Assembly: GCA_022539475.1 (NCBI GenBank)
Contig: VCMS01000005.1
Span: 248,001-312,000 of the forward strand
Length of the DNA stretch: 64,000 bases
DNA from: Gracilaria domingensis
Lineage: Eukaryota; Rhodophyta; Florideophyceae; Gracilariales; Gracilariaceae
Direction: 5' to 3'
Shown here: piece by piece, positions 10,575-18,629 of the stretch
Layout: each line of letters begins with the position of its first letter
Numbering within the stretch: position 1 is the stretch's first letter
Position numbers and translations under genes: made by a program
The notes under the pieces: generated by a model
Told to the model about the DNA's origin: nothing
The model's database searches: none
Seen by the model: the letters and a program-made list of their open reading frames with translations, nothing else

Positions 10575-12620
10575 TTACATTCCGTTTGGCAATGTATCGT
10601 CTACTGCTTCTTGCACCTTCCCGACCCTCCACTCACCTGCACCGTCCATAATAACTGCCAATTCATGGAATTTCATAACAGCCTTTCTGTGAGCCACTGA
10701 AAGGAGAGTGATTCCAGCATCTGCCATTGCCTGATAGAGAGCAACTTCCCCATCTGCTGACACTGCAGCGGTGCATTCGTCCAAGACCGCAAACTTTGGC
10801 TTATGATACAGAAGACGAGCCACAGCTAACCGATTACGTTCTCCCCCACTCAAAACATCATCCCACGCCATTTCCCCGTCAAAACCTCCACAACGGGCGA
10901 CCAGATGGCCGAGTTCTACGCTAGATAAGCTTGTCATCGCGGCCTTTTCGTCAAAACTTATTCGCTCACCAACTACAACCCCCGGTAATCTTGGATACAT
11001 GAGTTGTTCTCGCAGAGTACCCGCATACATATACGGACACTGAGAGAGGTAGAAAATATCTGTTCGAGCAGGCAATGTGACTGTGCCTGCTTGGAGCGGC
11101 CACAGTCCAGCAAGCATGCGCAGAACACTGCTCTTTCCGCTACCATTAGGCCCTAGGATGATAACGCTTGACCCTTGAATTACCTCAAAGCAGAGCTTCT
11201 GAACGAGAGGAGCGCCGTCAGGGGACCACATAGATACGTTTTCAAGCATAATACATTTCCCGTACTGTCGCTTCGGTGGATGTACCTTTGAGGCGTGCGC
11301 AATCGTCTTCCGGCCTGCTTCTGAGGATCGGGTGGAACCATTTTCAGACTCAAAAATGCGGTCTTGTAGCGAACGGAAAGCTTCTAGGTGACCATTTGGT
11401 TTCCCCAATTCCTTAATCTTCTCCATCATTTCCGAAACACGAGCTGTATGGCCAGCCAATGTGTTGATTCGCTTGTAGACGAGCACAAGCTCTCCCATAG
11501 CTGCTGAAGTTTGCATCATGAGCCGCATTGCATTGATGTATTTGCCCGCGATTACATTGGTGGCGCCGCGTTGTTCGACCGGAGTATAGTATAAAGGAAC
11601 AGCAAAAACTACGAGACCAATGATCGACGCCGTGTATTTAACTAGATAGCCATCAAAACACTGCTGTATGAATCGCTGAATCACGGAGAGCTTCGAGTGA
11701 TGAATCATACGTGCAAGTCTCGTGTTGAGCGACACCATCTCGGCCCGCCCTGCCGGCGGATCGTTGAACGCAATCTCTTCCGCACTTGTTGCAATGCGTG
11801 CATGAGCAGCTCGGAGATCAGCACTGAGGGTGGCGAATTCAGATGTCATCCGACCCAGCGGAGGAGACACCCTTCGCAGAAAAGCACCAACAAAAACGAA
11901 ATACAGATAAAGAGCGAATTGTCCTCTGTAGCCCATGATAGACGCCAGAGACCGAGAAAAAATGATAATGTCTAACAATGGTTTGAAAGTATAAGAGTAG
12001 ATTTCGGCAAAGGTCTCGGAAAACTTTTCGACATCTTCCGTGATGCGCTGATCGGGGTGTGACAAGCCGGAGAGTACACTGGCTGAGTAGTACGCACGAT
12101 TCGCCAAGTAGAGACGATGCAGGTGACGAGCAAGAGCAGTGCGAAGAGAAAGAGAGACTGTAACCTGAGAAGCCTTCATTGCGGACGTAACAATCGAAGC
12201 AGGAATTGCATTCAAGGCAAACTTGACCAATACGCGTCGAAAGCCCGGCCAGTTTGCCGCAGTGATATTCTCCGCACATTCACCTTCCAACGCGCACATT
12301 CGATCACTCAACACAGTTCGGGCGGTAAGCAACACGCCCTGCAACGCGAGCAAGGCAGCGGACCTAGACGTGATGCCCGGGACGCAAACGCGAAGGATCG
12401 CGAGTAGACGTCGCACGGAACGCGCATCGACATGAGTGCGACTGCGAGGACTCTTCTTGGCTTCGCGAAGGGCATGGGAGGTGAGCTCTTGTTGCCGGGA
12501 GCGAAGGGAACGTTGAAGAGCACGCAATCGGGCGATGGCAATGGCGCTGCCACCACCGGCCAAGAGTAGGGCCAACGCTATGCGCGAACGCGGCGTGAAC
12601 GAGGTGCTGAGCAGCGACAT
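10575..12620 (-). CDS. Peroxisomal-type ABC half-transporter (ABCD family)
   Basis: ABCD proteins dimerise in the peroxisomal membrane and import fatty acyl-CoA or related substrates for beta-oxidation. The protein is one transmembrane domain followed by one nucleotide-binding domain, 681 residues from the ATG at 12620. The longer frame to 12731 would begin with GTG, so I rejected that extension. Family hallmarks are HPDQRITEDV (about residue 187; NPDQR-type motif), EEIAFND (about 278; EAA-like motif), Walker A GPNGSGKSS starting at residue 490, signature LSGGERNR (about 591) and Walker B FAVLDECTAAVS. The conserved aspartate and glutamate are present, so it should hydrolyse ATP. The N terminus is basic and serine-rich before the first helix. 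It is convergent with the VPS13 gene. Whether the substrate is very-long-chain, branched or jasmonate-like acyl-CoA cannot be read from the sequence. Confidence 0.9.
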   Translation of the reverse strand: MSLLSTSFTPRSRIALALLLAGGGSAIAIARLRALQRSLRSRQQELTSHALREAKKSPRSRTHVDARSVRRLLAILRVCVPGITSRSAALLALQGVLLTARTVLSDRMCALEGECAENITAANWPGFRRVLVKFALNAIPASIVTSAMKASQVTVSLSLRTALARHLHRLYLANRAYYSASVLSGLSHPDQRITEDVEKFSETFAEIYSYTFKPLLDIIIFSRSLASIMGYRGQFALYLYFVFVGAFLRRVSPPLGRMTSEFATLSADLRAAHARIATSAEEIAFNDPPAGRAEMVSLNTRLARMIHHSKLSVIQRFIQQCFDGYLVKYTASIIGLVVFAVPLYYTPVEQRGATNVIAGKYINAMRLMMQTSAAMGELVLVYKRINTLAGHTARVSEMMEKIKELGKPNGHLEAFRSLQDRIFESENGSTRSSEAGRKTIAHASKVHPPKRQYGKCIMLENVSMWSPDGAPLVQKLCFEVIQGSSVIILGPNGSGKSSVLRMLAGLWPLQAGTVTLPARTDIFYLSQCPYMYAGTLREQLMYPRLPGVVVGERISFDEKAAMTSLSSVELGHLVARCGGFDGEMAWDDVLSGGERNRLAVARLLYHKPKFAVLDECTAAVSADGEVALYQAMADAGITLLSVAHRKAVMKFHELAVIMDGAGEWRVGKVQEAVDDTLPNGM

Positions 12621-12867
12621 GGGCGATGGGCTGGGAGATGGTCGACAACTAGAGCATGTGCTGTGATAACGCCTACCGCCGGGGCATGTACCAACGGTAC
12701 CGAACGCTCCGATTGACCGGGAATTGCCCACCGTTAGTACCTTTGGTGAAGTTTATACCCCTCGCAATGGAAAGGCTGGCGGTCACAATACCGCACATCG
12801 AGCGGCGGAGAGCAAGCCTGTGTAAAGGGCTGCCATTACAAAAATAATTGTCCCCAAAGACCCGTGG

Positions 12868-12878
12868 TACCGTCGGTA
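12868..12878. promoter_or_regulatory. TACCGTCGGTA palindrome
   Basis: This 11-base palindrome with a central T lies about 250 bp upstream of the ABC transporter ATG. The same core recurs at 33867-33881, 34079-34091 and 34104-34114. Half-sites lie nearby at 12693-12705. It is a candidate binding site for a dimeric regulator, inferred from recurrence and symmetry only. Confidence 0.4.
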
Positions 12879-12892
12879 AGTTTGTAGTACAG

Positions 12893-12923
12893 GTGCATGG
12901 GTACAAAGTTTGTACCCATGCAC
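12893..12923. repeat. 31-base perfect palindrome
   Basis: The 15-base arms GTGCATGGGTACAAA and TTTGTACCCATGCAC flank a single G. Outside the perfect core the symmetry continues for about nine more bases on each side with a one-base slip (GTAGTACAG against CTGTATCTAC). It lies in the spacer between divergent genes. Confidence 0.85.
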
Positions 12924-13175
12924 TGTATCTACAATGATCCACATCGCTCATCCGCTTACTGAATCACATAGTACAGTATGGCGCAAATGTACAAGCATCG
13001 TGCTTTTCTGGGAGTGGACGCAGCGGCGCGTTTCAGCAAGACAAAGAGTGATGAACTTCTGTACCCGCTTCACCTTTCTAAGCTGGTCTTGGAACTGGTC
13101 TTGGAACTTTCAGGTTGCTCGATACAAACGGAAACACCTCATAATCTAACCTGTTTCGGGTTTGACTGCGTTCGA

Positions 13176-13258
13176 AGATTGTCGTTACTGTCTAACATGT
13201 ACCGTCAAAGGTACAACTTGTACCTTTGACGGTACATGTTAGACTGTAACGACAATCT
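13176..13258. repeat. 83-base near-perfect palindrome
   Basis: Bases 13176-13216 are the reverse complement of 13218-13258 at 40 of 41 positions (one T/A difference), with a single C at the centre. The inner arms contain GTACCGTCAAAGGTAC, related to the shorter GTAC palindromes in other spacers. It is the longest fold-back seen in the window. It could be a cruciform, a hairpin RNA precursor or a miniature fold-back element; no target-site duplication is obvious. Confidence 0.9.
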
Positions 13259-14271
13259 GTACCTCAAAAAAGGTGGCTTCCGTATGCACTGATATCGATT
13301 TCAGATGCCACGCGTATCACATTCAAACCCCTTTTCGTATGATTCCGAGAATCGTACGTTTAGAATCTCTAATCCAGCGCTAAAAGGCTGCGCATGTTTG
13401 ACAGATGCTATCGTTCGTTCGTTCGTTTGTCATCTTGTACACCCGTTTGAGCTGGCTCACCAAATCATGCAAATGTTTTTTTGTGAGTACACAATTACGG
13501 CGTTTAGCCCGATTGTTAGTCATAGGCTTCCTGGCATGCAATAAGTAAGAGGCATGGAGATACCTGCTTACCAGAAACAAAAGAGAAACATTTGCAACTT
13601 TGTTCTCATTAACACTCTGCGCCATCCACGGCGACGTAGGCACTATAGTGCAGTCGATCGTTACTGTGTTGTTCCAAATACACGTAAGTGACATCGAAAA
13701 TATGCACATGTGAACAATCGTGTCACAGACCTTTTCTGCCACATGCTTTCCCTGAAACTTGTGAAACAGGTTATATTAAACAACTATCTCTCCCATAGAC
13801 CATACCATCATGCCGAAAGAATAATATGTCGCGCGCCGAAGTAACAGAATAGAAAGTTTGCTTCTTCGTGGTAAATAGGTCGCTTTCGAAAAAAGAGTTC
13901 CGAACAGGTAAGTATCATACCGTTTTTGTCAGCCAAACAGCTTTCTACAGATGATTGCTGGCAACTTCCTGGTCTCCTTTATGCATGTACGCAGCCCTCC
14001 AAAGATTCATCTAAACTTGATCATACCATGTGGTCCACGTGCTACTGTGTGCCTCCATTTGAATTCCGAAGAACACTGACAAAAGAAATTCTGATCAGAG
14101 CGTTCTTGTTCCCCTCCGCAATGTGGTCTGGGGGTTGCTTTGCATTTGATCTCAAATCCCTTCGAAACTGAAACGGAAGAGCTCTGTTCAATAAGACGAT
14201 AGGAGTCTCCTCAAACTGCTCGGCATAGACAATCCTTTTATTCTCACAGAACAGGGTACAGCTTGGATCAA

Positions 14272-15777
14272 ATGCGAGCTTTTATACACTCAGCCTCCGC
14301 TTTGTTTGGTACGCTAGTAACCCTGGTTATCGCCCACAGTCCAGCAAAAGTTCCTGGGATCATCGTTAACTCATATCTTCCCCGTGGCTTTAATGGAACA
14401 GTGCACAGTCTAGCACCAGACATCGGTCACAACGTGTACGCTTCTTGTCTTGATCCATTCGATACTGAAGCCGAGTCAGCTTTCATAGTGAAGCTGGATT
14501 CGAAGCTTCACACCGTTTGGAGCAAGAAGTTTGTAACTTTTCCGCACATACCAGGGACAATAGCATTTTCTGATACCATGGGTTTATATTGGATCATACC
14601 TATGAAGAACTCGGAAACAGACAGTATTCATATATGGGTTTTGGAAATGGATGTTGCTGACGGAAAAACCATGCAAGCTCTTCAAATTGATAGCGTTACG
14701 TCCATTGCAGAAACAGGGATAAAGGCTTTTGTAGCGACTAGTGAGCGGGAGCGACCTACTGTTTATGTTTCGTACGTCGAGCAACGTATATCACAGGGAG
14801 ATACAGTTACCAAGGTGTTTAAGATCCAAAAAATGGACTCCAGTGTTCTCCTTGAACAGTGGAGAACTGAGCTACACAATGCATCGGAAATTGTTGTCTC
14901 TCATGAAATTGCAGAGTATCTCCCAGATGAAGGATTATACGTCGCTCAGATTACTCGGGAACCTACTGCAACCACCACCGAAAGAGTATCAATAACATTG
15001 ATTCATGCGAATGGATCATCAACACTCATAGGTTCTTTCGCTTCTATGACTGGAAATGCAAAGATTGCCGCGTTTGAAAGCGATGACAACGGGGTTATGT
15101 ACTTATCCGAATCTCCTTCGTATCTGCACCACTTAGCCATGATTTCCTTGAACGGAAGTTATATGGTTGCAGAGTTGTGGTCTGATTCATCATTTGACAT
15201 CAGAGCAATGCACGTCTTGCGAAATGGAAGCCTGTTGTATGCGCTCGCAAACTCGGAAGTAACTCGAAACAGAACTGGTTCAATGGTTTCGGAAAATGTT
15301 CCGGTTTTCATAGTATACAACTATACTGGAGATGTTCTGCTCACAGACAAGCACAATGAAACGAATAGTGGCGTCGAAAGGCATTTGAGAACTTTTGCAA
15401 TGAGAAATGAAGCGGAGGGTCCTGCAATTGTCTTAGGCGGTTACTTCAGGCTTGTTGGAAACGATGAGCGTCCCGGAAACGCTCAAATATCTCTTGGAAC
15501 TTATGTTTACTGGGTCTCGGCTTATAGAGCTCGAGAAACCGTCGTCAGTTCTCCTGAACCAGAACTTACGGATCCTGAAGAAGATTCTGCAGAAACTCGA
15601 AGTCGATATCGAAGGTTCGCTATTGGCATATCTTGTGGTGTAAGTATAGTAATAGTCACAGTAGGGATTGTGACTTGTTTGCGAAGAAGGTCTTCCTTTG
15701 TCGCTAAACTGCGTCGAGATAGTCGCTCTGAGCGATATGCTGCTGATGCCGTGACAGGTGTTTGCTCGCGACAGTGA
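14272..15777 (+). CDS. Type I single-pass membrane glycoprotein, function unknown
   Basis: I do not recognise the family. The ATG at 14272 starts a 501-residue protein; nine bases upstream the frame is open from a TTG, which I did not use. Residues 1-22 (RAFIHSASALFGTLVTLVIA) look like a cleavable signal peptide. One strongly hydrophobic helix near the C terminus (FAIGISCGVSIVIVTVGIVT, about residues 446-466) is followed by a basic tail (CLRRR, KLRRDSR), predicting an external or lumenal N-terminal domain and a short cytosolic tail. The ectodomain has about eight N-x-S/T sequons (NGT, NAS, NGS three times, NRT, NYT, NET), which fits the secretory route. Its alternating strand-like segments could fold as a beta-propeller, but no repeat signature is clear. 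It is convergent with cycloartenol synthase, 95 bp away. Confidence 0.75.
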   Translation: MRAFIHSASALFGTLVTLVIAHSPAKVPGIIVNSYLPRGFNGTVHSLAPDIGHNVYASCLDPFDTEAESAFIVKLDSKLHTVWSKKFVTFPHIPGTIAFSDTMGLYWIIPMKNSETDSIHIWVLEMDVADGKTMQALQIDSVTSIAETGIKAFVATSERERPTVYVSYVEQRISQGDTVTKVFKIQKMDSSVLLEQWRTELHNASEIVVSHEIAEYLPDEGLYVAQITREPTATTTERVSITLIHANGSSTLIGSFASMTGNAKIAAFESDDNGVMYLSESPSYLHHLAMISLNGSYMVAELWSDSSFDIRAMHVLRNGSLLYALANSEVTRNRTGSMVSENVPVFIVYNYTGDVLLTDKHNETNSGVERHLRTFAMRNEAEGPAIVLGGYFRLVGNDERPGNAQISLGTYVYWVSAYRARETVVSSPEPELTDPEEDSAETRSRYRRFAIGISCGVSIVIVTVGIVTCLRRRSSFVAKLRRDSRSERYAADAVTGVCSRQ

Positions 15778-15872
15778 GTGTTTTCTTGATACCCAATAGA
15801 AAGCTGCGAAGAACAGAAGAACGATGGTGGAAAGAGTTATTTCGTTTAGAACTAAGAGGAGTGGATAATATT

Positions 15873-18107
15873 TTACGATGTGTGGCAATACTTACGGTAC
15901 TCAGAGAGGGCCCAAATCGGAAAGATGTTCCGATACTGGGAATATGATATCATGCAGTTCTTGTTGAAGACACCACAGATGTTTTGCTGTGGCCAATCCC
16001 CGTTTTCTTCTTGTGAGCGGATAAGAAATTGCGCGGCCTTTTCCAGTGGTTCCTTGTCCTCCCATCTCGCCATACTCAATGCCACCAGCGCCCAACCTGT
16101 ACTAACTACAAGCCCATGTTTTGACTGAACATAGACTAGTTTTTCAGAACTGAGATAGCTTTCCCCCCAACTGCCGTCTTCTTTCTGTTTGCTCAAAATA
16201 AATTGACATGCCCGTCGCATGGAACCACTCGAGTCGGGCGTGAGTCCAACAGAAGTATATGCATCCATCGCAAACCAGAACGCATACAGGAAGCAAACCC
16301 CCCAGCTTCCGTACCATGATCCATCTTCCCTTTGAACAGACTCAATAAACTTGATTCCCCGTTCGATTGACTTATCTATTCTGGCCCTTAACGGGTGGTC
16401 AGGGTATACTTTACGAAACTCTCCCAAACCTTTCATGGCGGAAGCAGAACATTCCACATAGGAGTAATCAATCATGATGTCTCCGAATACTTCAGACGGA
16501 TTTAGATATTCGAGCCATCGAGGCCCCCGAGTAAGCTCATATGTCGCCCAACCACCATCTTCATTTTGGTAACTGAGAATCATTTCCGTAGCCTCTGCAA
16601 GTCTTTCCAAAGGTATATGCTCAGTCTTTGGAATCCACTTCCCGTCTTCACCTTGCAAGAGCAACGAGGCCGCAAGTCCTTCTCCAGTGCAGTCTGCAAT
16701 AGGCCAGCCGTGATCTCTTGTGCTGAAAGGCCATGCACCTTTGCTTGGATGTCTGTAATATCTTTCACGATTAGGAACATCTTCTCTGACTTGTGAAATC
16801 CTAATATAATCATGGGCCAACGACAGTGTCTTGACAAAAGGCCGTAGAACGTCTTCCCCAGCCGCCATGAAAGCTTGGGCTGTGAATGCTGTGTCCCAGA
16901 GTTGAGAACCATTATACCCTTGCATTTTCATCCCATCTTCAGCAAGCCATAGATAATCCTTCAGTCTATCTCGGTGTTTTGATACCTCTTCACTATTAGG
17001 ATTGTCAAACCAGACACAAAGGAAGTTAATGACCTTATTCACAGGACCGATATCAATGTGGTTAGAGAAGTTATCCTCTCCTTTGACAAGTTCAAGCGTT
17101 TCCTGAAGGGCTTTCTGTCTCAAAGCTTTCTTAAACGGAAACCATGCTTTCTCGAAGATAACGAGAGCGCCCCATAATAGCCTTTGGAGATATGGCCTCT
17201 TCACGTAGATATCTTCTTTGCAACATTTACCTCTGAAACTTCCCCATTTAACTTCGTCGTATCGCTCTCCGTACAATTCTTCTCGAATTTCTTTGATAAG
17301 ATCTGTTGCCTCGCCGACAGCTTTCCTACCATACAAATAGCTCATTGGGAGATAAACCACTCTACAATGACACCAAAATCGAGCAGGGTGCATCGGAACC
17401 GCATAAGGTAGCAGCCAGAACTCTGGCGTTAACGGATCTACACCGTCCCATTCATAGACGCCTAATACCGAGAGCCAAAACTTTCCCCAACCGGGGATGC
17501 CCCCTGCTCCTCCGTGGTCTAGGATCCATTGTCTCGCACGCACCGCATCAGGGTCATCAGGACCTACTCCCAACAACCTCATGGCAACATAGTTGAGGCC
17601 TGTTCCGAACATGATTGACTTATGCTCGATATGCAATCCGAAACCACCATCTTCGTTCTGATGATTACGAAGATAACGAATCATTTCACGCTTCTGCGAG
17701 AGATGAAAAGGTGTCTTCGTCACGTAGCAGGCTATAATCATGCCAGGCATGAGAAACATAGGTCCAGCATAGTCCCCTGCCCAATGTCCATCTCCGCATT
17801 GAAGGGTTGCAAAGTATGCAATGCCTTTGTGAATTGCTACTGCCACAGGATCTGCGGCGATAGGATCAGGAACTGGCGCGATTCTACCAACAGTTGGATT
17901 TCCTTTGATCAAACCATGTGCGGCGAGTAAGCGAAGAATGCGGTCTGAAGAATGACTCGTCTTCTGACGATTGCTGGCAAAGTTCGCTTGTGCCTTTCTC
18001 AACTCTGCAACGATGGTTTCTTCTTGAGGTCCATTACATTCCCACCATTGTCTCCCTCTCTCGAAACAGAGCATCCACATATCCGATTCGCCTTCAGCAG
18101 TTCCCAT
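15873..18107 (-). CDS. CAS1: Cycloartenol synthase (oxidosqualene cyclase)
   Basis: This enzyme cyclises 2,3-oxidosqualene to cycloartenol, the first cyclic sterol precursor in plants and red algae; it acts at the ER or lipid-body membrane. The protein is 744 residues, close to the usual 755-760, and intact. It carries several QW repeats (for example QNEDGGWATYEL, QREDGSWYGSWGVCF, QKEDGSWGESY). The catalytic aspartate is D472 in a DCTGE motif, where most family members have DCTAE. Residues that separate cycloartenol from lanosterol synthases are all of the cycloartenol type: Tyr398 (Arabidopsis Tyr410), His466 (His477) and Ile470 (Ile481). The MQGYNGSQLWDT segment is typical. The start at 18107 is the first ATG and matches homologue length. 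Product specificity is an inference from these residues. Confidence 0.95.
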   Translation of the reverse strand: MGTAEGESDMWMLCFERGRQWWECNGPQEETIVAELRKAQANFASNRQKTSHSSDRILRLLAAHGLIKGNPTVGRIAPVPDPIAADPVAVAIHKGIAYFATLQCGDGHWAGDYAGPMFLMPGMIIACYVTKTPFHLSQKREMIRYLRNHQNEDGGFGLHIEHKSIMFGTGLNYVAMRLLGVGPDDPDAVRARQWILDHGGAGGIPGWGKFWLSVLGVYEWDGVDPLTPEFWLLPYAVPMHPARFWCHCRVVYLPMSYLYGRKAVGEATDLIKEIREELYGERYDEVKWGSFRGKCCKEDIYVKRPYLQRLLWGALVIFEKAWFPFKKALRQKALQETLELVKGEDNFSNHIDIGPVNKVINFLCVWFDNPNSEEVSKHRDRLKDYLWLAEDGMKMQGYNGSQLWDTAFTAQAFMAAGEDVLRPFVKTLSLAHDYIRISQVREDVPNRERYYRHPSKGAWPFSTRDHGWPIADCTGEGLAASLLLQGEDGKWIPKTEHIPLERLAEATEMILSYQNEDGGWATYELTRGPRWLEYLNPSEVFGDIMIDYSYVECSASAMKGLGEFRKVYPDHPLRARIDKSIERGIKFIESVQREDGSWYGSWGVCFLYAFWFAMDAYTSVGLTPDSSGSMRRACQFILSKQKEDGSWGESYLSSEKLVYVQSKHGLVVSTGWALVALSMARWEDKEPLEKAAQFLIRSQEENGDWPQQNICGVFNKNCMISYSQYRNIFPIWALSEYRKYCHTS

Positions 18108-18629
18108 TACCGATAGCTACTCGTCTAGAGTTCGAACCCGGACACGGAAAGCAAAAGAATCTATTCAATATACAATCCGAAGCAGCATAGGCAAGAATTC
18201 GGAAGAAATCTTTTTTTCGAAGTCATAAAGAAATGCCCCTGCAAGGGTGAAAAGATCAACTGTTCCTGATACATGTCTCTCTCTCTGTTTATGAAAACGG
18301 TGGAGTTGATTCCGCTCCTACGCGTGGGCTTGCTCAAGACCCAACGACAACGTTCTTATGTCGTTCGCAATCTTTATATTAGCACGAGGCACCGGCTTTG
18401 TAACTGGAATTGCAATGGCTCTGAGACACCCGGATTCGAAAGATGGATGTACATGCTCTACAAAGGGTAGTAGCATTTAAGTTCATCTTTAGTATGATGT
18501 TACGAAACGCGCTGGAATGATTGGAAGCGTTGTCAAGATAGTTAGTACTCCCTATGCTTCTATATAGGGGCTTAGGATCACGGCAAAGAAGAAGCAGATG
18601 GAGAAGATCGAAAGTTTTACAAGATTGAA
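18108..18629. other. Intergenic spacer, nothing recognised
   Basis: This 522 bp stretch lies upstream of cycloartenol synthase and downstream of the oxygenase-fold gene. It presumably holds the synthase promoter. A GTTCGAACC-like string near 18130 recalls a tRNA T-loop, but no pairing stems surround it. No reading frame or strong repeat was seen. Confidence 0.4.

Larger units (their letters stand above)
12621..14271. other. Long intergenic region rich in palindromes
   Basis: This 1.65 kb region lies between the ABC transporter start and the membrane glycoprotein start, so it should hold two divergent promoters. Open frames here (for example 13380-13742 minus and 13926-14171 plus) are short, show no domains and are not called. 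It contains a TACCGTCGGTA palindrome (12868-12878), a 31-base palindrome (12893-12923) and an 83-base palindrome (13176-13258). Confidence 0.5.

Noticed and set aside
12621-12731. N-terminal extension of the ABC transporter
   Set aside because: It would start with GTG and encode a Pro/Ser-rich stretch over GTAC motif half-sites; the ATG at 12620 is preferred.
13380-13742. 120-codon minus-strand frame in the spacer
   Set aside because: No domain, no targeting signal, atypical composition; treated as chance.
18125-18150. tRNA-like T-loop (GTTCGAACC)
   Set aside because: No 5-base stem on either side and no acceptor or anticodon arm on either strand.
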